NCBI GenBank assembly: GCA_042408195.1
Contig: JBHOQL010000062.1
Span: forward strand, 1 to 7,789
DNA: 7,789 nucleotides
Reading direction: 5' to 3'
Source of the DNA: SpSt-600 sp042408195
Lineage (GTDB): Bacteria > Chloroflexota > Anaerolineae > SpSt-600
The notes below the pieces were generated by a model. The model saw only the letters and a list, made by a program, of their open reading frames with translations. It searched no databases and had not been told where the DNA came from. This document shows, one piece after another, positions 4,795 through 7,789 of the stretch. Both the position numbers and the translations under genes were made by a program. The stretch's first letter is position 1; every line of letters starts with the position of its first letter.

Positions 4795-6225
4795 GTGAGC
4801 GAGCCTTTGATTTTTGAACTGAGTTCACCAGGCCGAAAGGCTTTTACTTTGCCCCCTCTGGATGTTCCTCCATCGGACTTGCCTATGGAGTACTTGAGGG
4901 ATGAGGTTCCCTTGCCCGAAGTCTCGGAAGTGGATGTGATACGCCATTACCTGCGACTTTCCCAGCTCAATTTCGCCGTGGACAAAGGGTTTTACCCCTT
5001 GGGAAGCTGTACCATGAAGTACAACCCCAAGGTGAACGAAGAAGCTGCCTCCCTGCCAGGTTTCACCCGAATCCATCCCTACCAGGATGAATCCACGGTC
5101 CAGGGGGCTCTGAGGCTTATGTACGAGCTTCAGGAATACCTTAAGGAAATTGGGGGGTTTGCCGGTGTAAGTTTGCAGCCGGCTGCGGGGGCCCACGGTG
5201 AGTTCAGCGGCGTCCTTATGATGAGGGCCTACCATTGGGCCAGGGGCGACACGAAGCGCCACAAAGTCCTTATACCCGACTCTGCCCATGGGACCAACCC
5301 TGCTTCTTCAGCTATGAGCGGCTGCACCGTGGTGGAGATAAAGTCCGACGAAAGAGGAAACATTGACCTGGAAGAGCTCAAGCGCCACTGCGATGAGACT
5401 CTTATAGGGCTGATGCTCACTAACCCAAATACTTTGGGCCTCTTTGAGGAGCAGGTCCTGGAAGTAGCAAGGGTAGTCCACGAGGCGGGAGGTCTCCTCT
5501 ACGGCGATGGGGCGAACCTCAATGCCATGGTAGGGATAACAAAGCCTGGGGATCTGGGCTTTGACGTCCTTCACTTCAATCTCCACAAGACTTTCTCCAC
5601 TCCCCACGGAGGCGGCGGTCCCGGGGCAGGCCCGGTAGGGGCATCGGAGAAGCTGGTGGACTTCCTCCCTGGCCCTATAGTGGCAAAAGAAGGGGACAAA
5701 TACAAGCTAGTCTGGCCGCCCAAGTCTATTGGCCGTGTCAAAGCTTTCTACGGGAACTTCTTGGTCTTCATTAAGGCCTATGTTTACATCCGAATGCTGG
5801 GAGCCGAAGGGCTGAAAGAAGTAGCCGAAACGGCTGTCATTAACGCCAACTACCTGAGGGAGCGCCTCAAGAAGGTCTACCCGCTGCCCTATGACCGCCT
5901 GTGCAAGCACGAGTTCGTCCTCTCCGGAAGGTTGCGCGATGCTCCGGGTGTCCGAACAGTGGACATCGCCAAACGGCTTATAGACTATGGCTTCCATCCA
6001 CCTACGGTTTACTTCCCCCTCATAGTTCCCGAAGCTATCATGATTGAGCCCACTGAGACTGAAAGCAAGGAAACTCTGGATGCTTTCGTGGATGCTCTGC
6101 TCAAGATCGCCCAAGAAGCCAGGGAGAACCCTGAAATCCTACACCAGGCCCCTCATACCGCTCCGGTCCGGAGGCTTGATGAGGTTAGGGCAGCTCGCCA
6201 GCTCAAGCTTCGGTGGATGGGCTGA
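4795..6225 (+). CDS. gcvPB: Glycine dehydrogenase (aminomethyl-transferring), P-protein subunit 2
   Basis: The PLP-dependent P-protein subunit of the glycine cleavage system. It decarboxylates glycine and passes the aminomethyl group to the lipoyl arm of H-protein in the cytoplasm. The 476-residue length matches the B subunit of the split (alpha2beta2) form. Family motifs are YPLGSCTMKYNP (67-78), PDSAHGTNPASSAM (161-174), and LHKTFSTPHGGGGPGAGP (263-280), in which Lys265 is the expected PLP Schiff-base lysine. The C-terminal half contains the usual YFPLIVPEAIMIEPTETESK stretch. The protein looks intact, with no missing key residue. Start is GTG 4795, set by AGGAGG. It has its own promoter. 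The partner gcvPA and the gcvT/gcvH genes are not next to it, which is unusual because these genes are often clustered. It converges with the permease gene downstream. Confidence 0.97.
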   Translation: MSEPLIFELSSPGRKAFTLPPLDVPPSDLPMEYLRDEVPLPEVSEVDVIRHYLRLSQLNFAVDKGFYPLGSCTMKYNPKVNEEAASLPGFTRIHPYQDESTVQGALRLMYELQEYLKEIGGFAGVSLQPAAGAHGEFSGVLMMRAYHWARGDTKRHKVLIPDSAHGTNPASSAMSGCTVVEIKSDERGNIDLEELKRHCDETLIGLMLTNPNTLGLFEEQVLEVARVVHEAGGLLYGDGANLNAMVGITKPGDLGFDVLHFNLHKTFSTPHGGGGPGAGPVGASEKLVDFLPGPIVAKEGDKYKLVWPPKSIGRVKAFYGNFLVFIKAYVYIRMLGAEGLKEVAETAVINANYLRERLKKVYPLPYDRLCKHEFVLSGRLRDAPGVRTVDIAKRLIDYGFHPPTVYFPLIVPEAIMIEPTETESKETLDAFVDALLKIAQEARENPEILHQAPHTAPVRRLDEVRAARQLKLRWMG

Positions 6226-6228
6226 GCC

Positions 6229-6981
6229 CTACAGGAAGCCAAATAGGTGAATAACAGAAACCAAAACCACCAGGATAACGAACCGGCGCACCCAGACCGC
6301 GCCCCACTCAACGCTGAAACGGGTCGCCACCCAAGCTCCTATCATGCTTCCCACGGCCAGGACCAGTCCTGATTTCCATTCAACTTGATTGTTCCCGGCG
6401 AATATCAGCAGGGCCGCAATGGTATAGATCATGACGATGGCCATCTTTACAGCGTTAGCTCTCACAAGGTCGTAACCCACTCCCAGGACTAGCCCTGCCA
6501 GCAGGAAGATGCCGACTCCCGCCTGGATGAAGCCTCCGTATATGCCGATGGCGAAAAATATAAGGAGCTCCTTCCAGCCGGGATTTTTCTCCATCCTCTG
6601 AACTTTCCCCTTTATCCATTGCTCGGGCTTGAAGATGAGGGAACCCAGCATCGCCAACATAACCAGCCCTATGACCTTCCGCATAATGTCCTCGGGCACT
6701 GAGACGGCAATCTGAGCCCCTGCGATGGCTCCCAGAGTGGCCGGAAGCCCAAGGTAGAGGGACCCTTTCAGGTCCAGAACCCGGAGCCTCCTGAACTCTC
6801 CCGAACTGGTGAGGCTCTGAAGGAGAATGGAAATTCGGTTTGTGCCATTGGCTACGTTAGCTGGTAGACCCGCCAGCATGAGAGCAGGAAGGGATATGAG
6901 CGAACCGCTCCCAGCCAGCGTGTTCACGAATCCGGCGGCAAAACCAGCCACCATCAAAAGCAAAAAAATCCCCACGCTCAC
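6229..6981 (-). CDS. TauE/SafE (sulfite exporter-like) family permease
   Basis: A 250-residue integral membrane protein of the TauE/SafE family (formerly DUF81). Some members export sulfite, sulfoacetate or other small anions; the substrate here cannot be told from sequence. The two family half-repeats are visible: GFVNTLAGSGSLISLPALML (17-36, followed by GLPANVANGTNRIS at 38-51) and YGGFIQAGVGIFLLAGLVLG (148-167, followed by RANAVKM at 174-180). About eight hydrophobic segments are present with a charged loop between the halves (near 118-136). I chose GTG 6981 because GGAGGAG (6991-6985) lies just before it and the predicted transcript starts near 7005. An in-frame TTG at 7008 would lie upstream of that start and has no ribosome binding site. 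No sulfur-metabolism gene is nearby. The stop codon is three bases from that of convergent gcvPB. Confidence 0.93.
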   Translation of the reverse strand: MSVGIFLLLMVAGFAAGFVNTLAGSGSLISLPALMLAGLPANVANGTNRISILLQSLTSSGEFRRLRVLDLKGSLYLGLPATLGAIAGAQIAVSVPEDIMRKVIGLVMLAMLGSLIFKPEQWIKGKVQRMEKNPGWKELLIFFAIGIYGGFIQAGVGIFLLAGLVLGVGYDLVRANAVKMAIVMIYTIAALLIFAGNNQVEWKSGLVLAVGSMIGAWVATRFSVEWGAVWVRRFVILVVLVSVIHLFGFL

Positions 6982-6984
6982 GAT

Positions 6985-6991
6985 CTCCTCC
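6985..6991 (-). promoter_or_regulatory. Ribosome binding site that fixes the TauE/SafE start
   Basis: Minus-strand GGAGGAG with its GGAGG core five bases before GTG 6981. The alternative TTG at 7008 has no such signal. Confidence 0.7.
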
Positions 6992-7011
6992 GGAGTTGAG
7001 AAATTCAACCT

Positions 7012-7040
7012 ATTCTACCCCTATCCGATCGTTTCCTCAA
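7012..7040 (-). promoter_or_regulatory. Promoter of the TauE/SafE gene
   Basis: Minus-strand TTGAGG (7040-7035), 17-bp spacer, TAGAAT (7017-7012; 5/6). The predicted transcription start near 7005 falls in a small inverted repeat (GTTGA/TCAAC, 6995-7009) just ahead of the ribosome binding site. Confidence 0.55.
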
Positions 7041-7170
7041 GTTTTCCAGGCGTGCTTAAATTCTCCCCGCGTGCAGGATTGAAAGACTAAAGACTTTTGC
7101 CCATGTGGTTACACGCCGGTTTTCAGGATTGACAGATCGCGTTTGCATCCTCCCAAACTTTGGGCTTTTA

Positions 7171-7216
7171 TAAAATTGCCTGTTATCGGAAAATTTCACA
7201 AGCTCTTGCAATTTTA
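7171..7216. repeat. AT-rich inverted repeat in non-coding DNA
   Basis: TAAAATTGC (7171-7179) and GCAATTTTA (7208-7216) are perfect 9-bp arms 28 bases apart; pairing continues imperfectly outward into TTTTA/TAAAA. It lies within 7041-7265, a stretch with no gene that I can support on either strand. A smaller dyad CCCAAA-C-TTTGGG is at 7152-7164. This DNA is clearly more A/T-rich than the rest of the window. Confidence 0.35.
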
Positions 7217-7265
7217 AAATAGGGGCCGAAAAGTGGCTGTTAAAGCGGTAAAAGTTGGGTTACCT

Positions 7266-7544
7266 CTAATGTCCTGCCAGAGCCACCAATTCCAAAAAGG
7301 GACCATAAGCTCTATTGGCGTAGTTTTCGTAACCCAGCCCCAACTCGGGAGCAGTAGTTATACGAACGAAGTTAGTTAAAGGTTGCCCGAGCGAGGATGC
7401 AATTATGCCCAGTTTCTTAATCCAACGCTTCACCTTTTACGAGGCCTTTAGTGGACTGCGCCAGTTCCTTGGCGAAGGGAAAACCCCCATGGCAACCCAG
7501 CCGAGCGAATACTTGTAGTGAGGGCTCTGAAGCACAAATCCCAC
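7266..7544 (-). pseudogene. Probable remnant of a broken protein-coding gene (unrecognised)
   Basis: Three adjoining minus-strand segments in alternating frames read like real protein. VGFVLQSPHYKYSLGWVAMG is encoded from 7544 down to a GGGGG run at 7488-7484. GFPFAKELAQSTKGLVKGEALD then follows in the next frame, to a TAA at 7417-7419. Back in the first frame, a 55-codon open frame runs from GTG 7433 to TAG 7266 (VKRWIKKLGIIASSLGQPL at its start, YENYANRAYGPFLELVALAG near its end). One extra G in the G-run would join the first two pieces. The pattern suggests one gene with two small indels, or a cluster of small decayed genes. The last piece could also be a separate small protein, but it lacks a convincing ribosome binding site. 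I do not recognise the family. The upstream end merges directly into the 150-bp repeat array, so the original N-terminus may have been displaced. Confidence 0.4.
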
Positions 7545-7572
7545 GCTCTCCCTCTTTACTGCTTTAAAACCT

Positions 7573-7789
7573 CCCGCCAGTAAAACAAAATCGGGGGCAA
7601 AGGCCGAACCCTTGCCTCTGCCCACGAGTGGGACCATAAACCAAGGCGAACCCAAAGCCCACGGGGTGGGCAAAATTGAGGGTGCAGGGGGCTTTCCCCC
7701 TGCCAGGGGGATTGGGGGATGTGCCCCCAGAAAACAAAATTGGGGCAAAGGCCAAACCCCTGCCTCCGCCCACGAGTGGGACCCTGAGC
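7573..7789 (-). repeat. Second array of the 150-bp repeat, opposite orientation (runs off the right edge)
   Basis: The minus strand carries the same unit as 1419-1818: CCCACTCGTGGG recurs at 7780-7769 and 7632-7621 (148 bp apart), with GGGGGCACATCCCCC, CCCCCTGGCAGGGGG and the GCCCAC/GTGGGC dyad between them, in the same order. About 1.4 copies are visible. Similarity fades at CCAG/AAAACAAAA near 7573-7590, and the broken gene follows at once. Open frames through it are the same repeat artefacts as in the left array. Confidence 0.88.

Noticed and set aside
7152..7170. CCCAAA-C-TTTGGG followed by CTTTTA as an intrinsic terminator on the plus strand
   Set aside because: The effective stem is very short, the T-run is four bases, and no plus-strand gene ends here.

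Overview
The window looks like a piece of a bacterial chromosome, most plausibly from a Chloroflexota (Anaerolineae-like) genome or metagenome bin. The evidence is a UPF0182-type membrane protein, a split-type glycine dehydrogenase subunit 2, and a partial protein whose N-terminus resembles the STAND/NACHT-type proteins common in that phylum. GC content is moderately high and uneven: the left-edge gene is very rich in G/C-ending codons, while the 7.0-7.6 kb region is much richer in A/T. The taxonomic call is an inference from gene content, not from a marker gene.

Region by region. 1-1404 is a minus-strand block. A tRNA-Leu(UAA) with its own strong promoter points leftward. It is followed by a 174-residue unrecognised gene whose promoter is covered by a perfect palindrome, and then by the first 206 codons of a large, probably STAND/NACHT-type protein that runs off the left edge. 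1419-1818 is a non-coding tandem array of about 2.7 copies of a 150-bp, hairpin-rich repeat. 1865-4533 (minus) encodes a UPF0182 membrane protein in two overlapping frames, so it carries a frameshift. 4534-4794 is a divergent intergenic region with a promoter for each side and several short palindromes. 4795-6225 (plus) is an intact gcvPB. 6229-6981 (minus) is a TauE/SafE-family permease whose stop codon lies three bases from that of gcvPB. 7012-7265 holds the permease promoter and AT-rich non-coding DNA. 7266-7544 (minus) looks like a broken gene remnant. 7573-7789 is a second copy of the 150-bp repeat in the opposite orientation, running off the right edge.

How they fit together: there is no single operon. 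gcvPB is the only clear central-metabolism gene and has its own promoter without its usual partners. The UPF0182 and TauE/SafE genes are membrane proteins with separate promoters. The two features most worth following up are the possible regulated module beside tRNA-Leu (orphan gene plus STAND-like gene) and the inverted pair of 150-bp repeat arrays that bracket the UPF0182, gcvPB and permease block.
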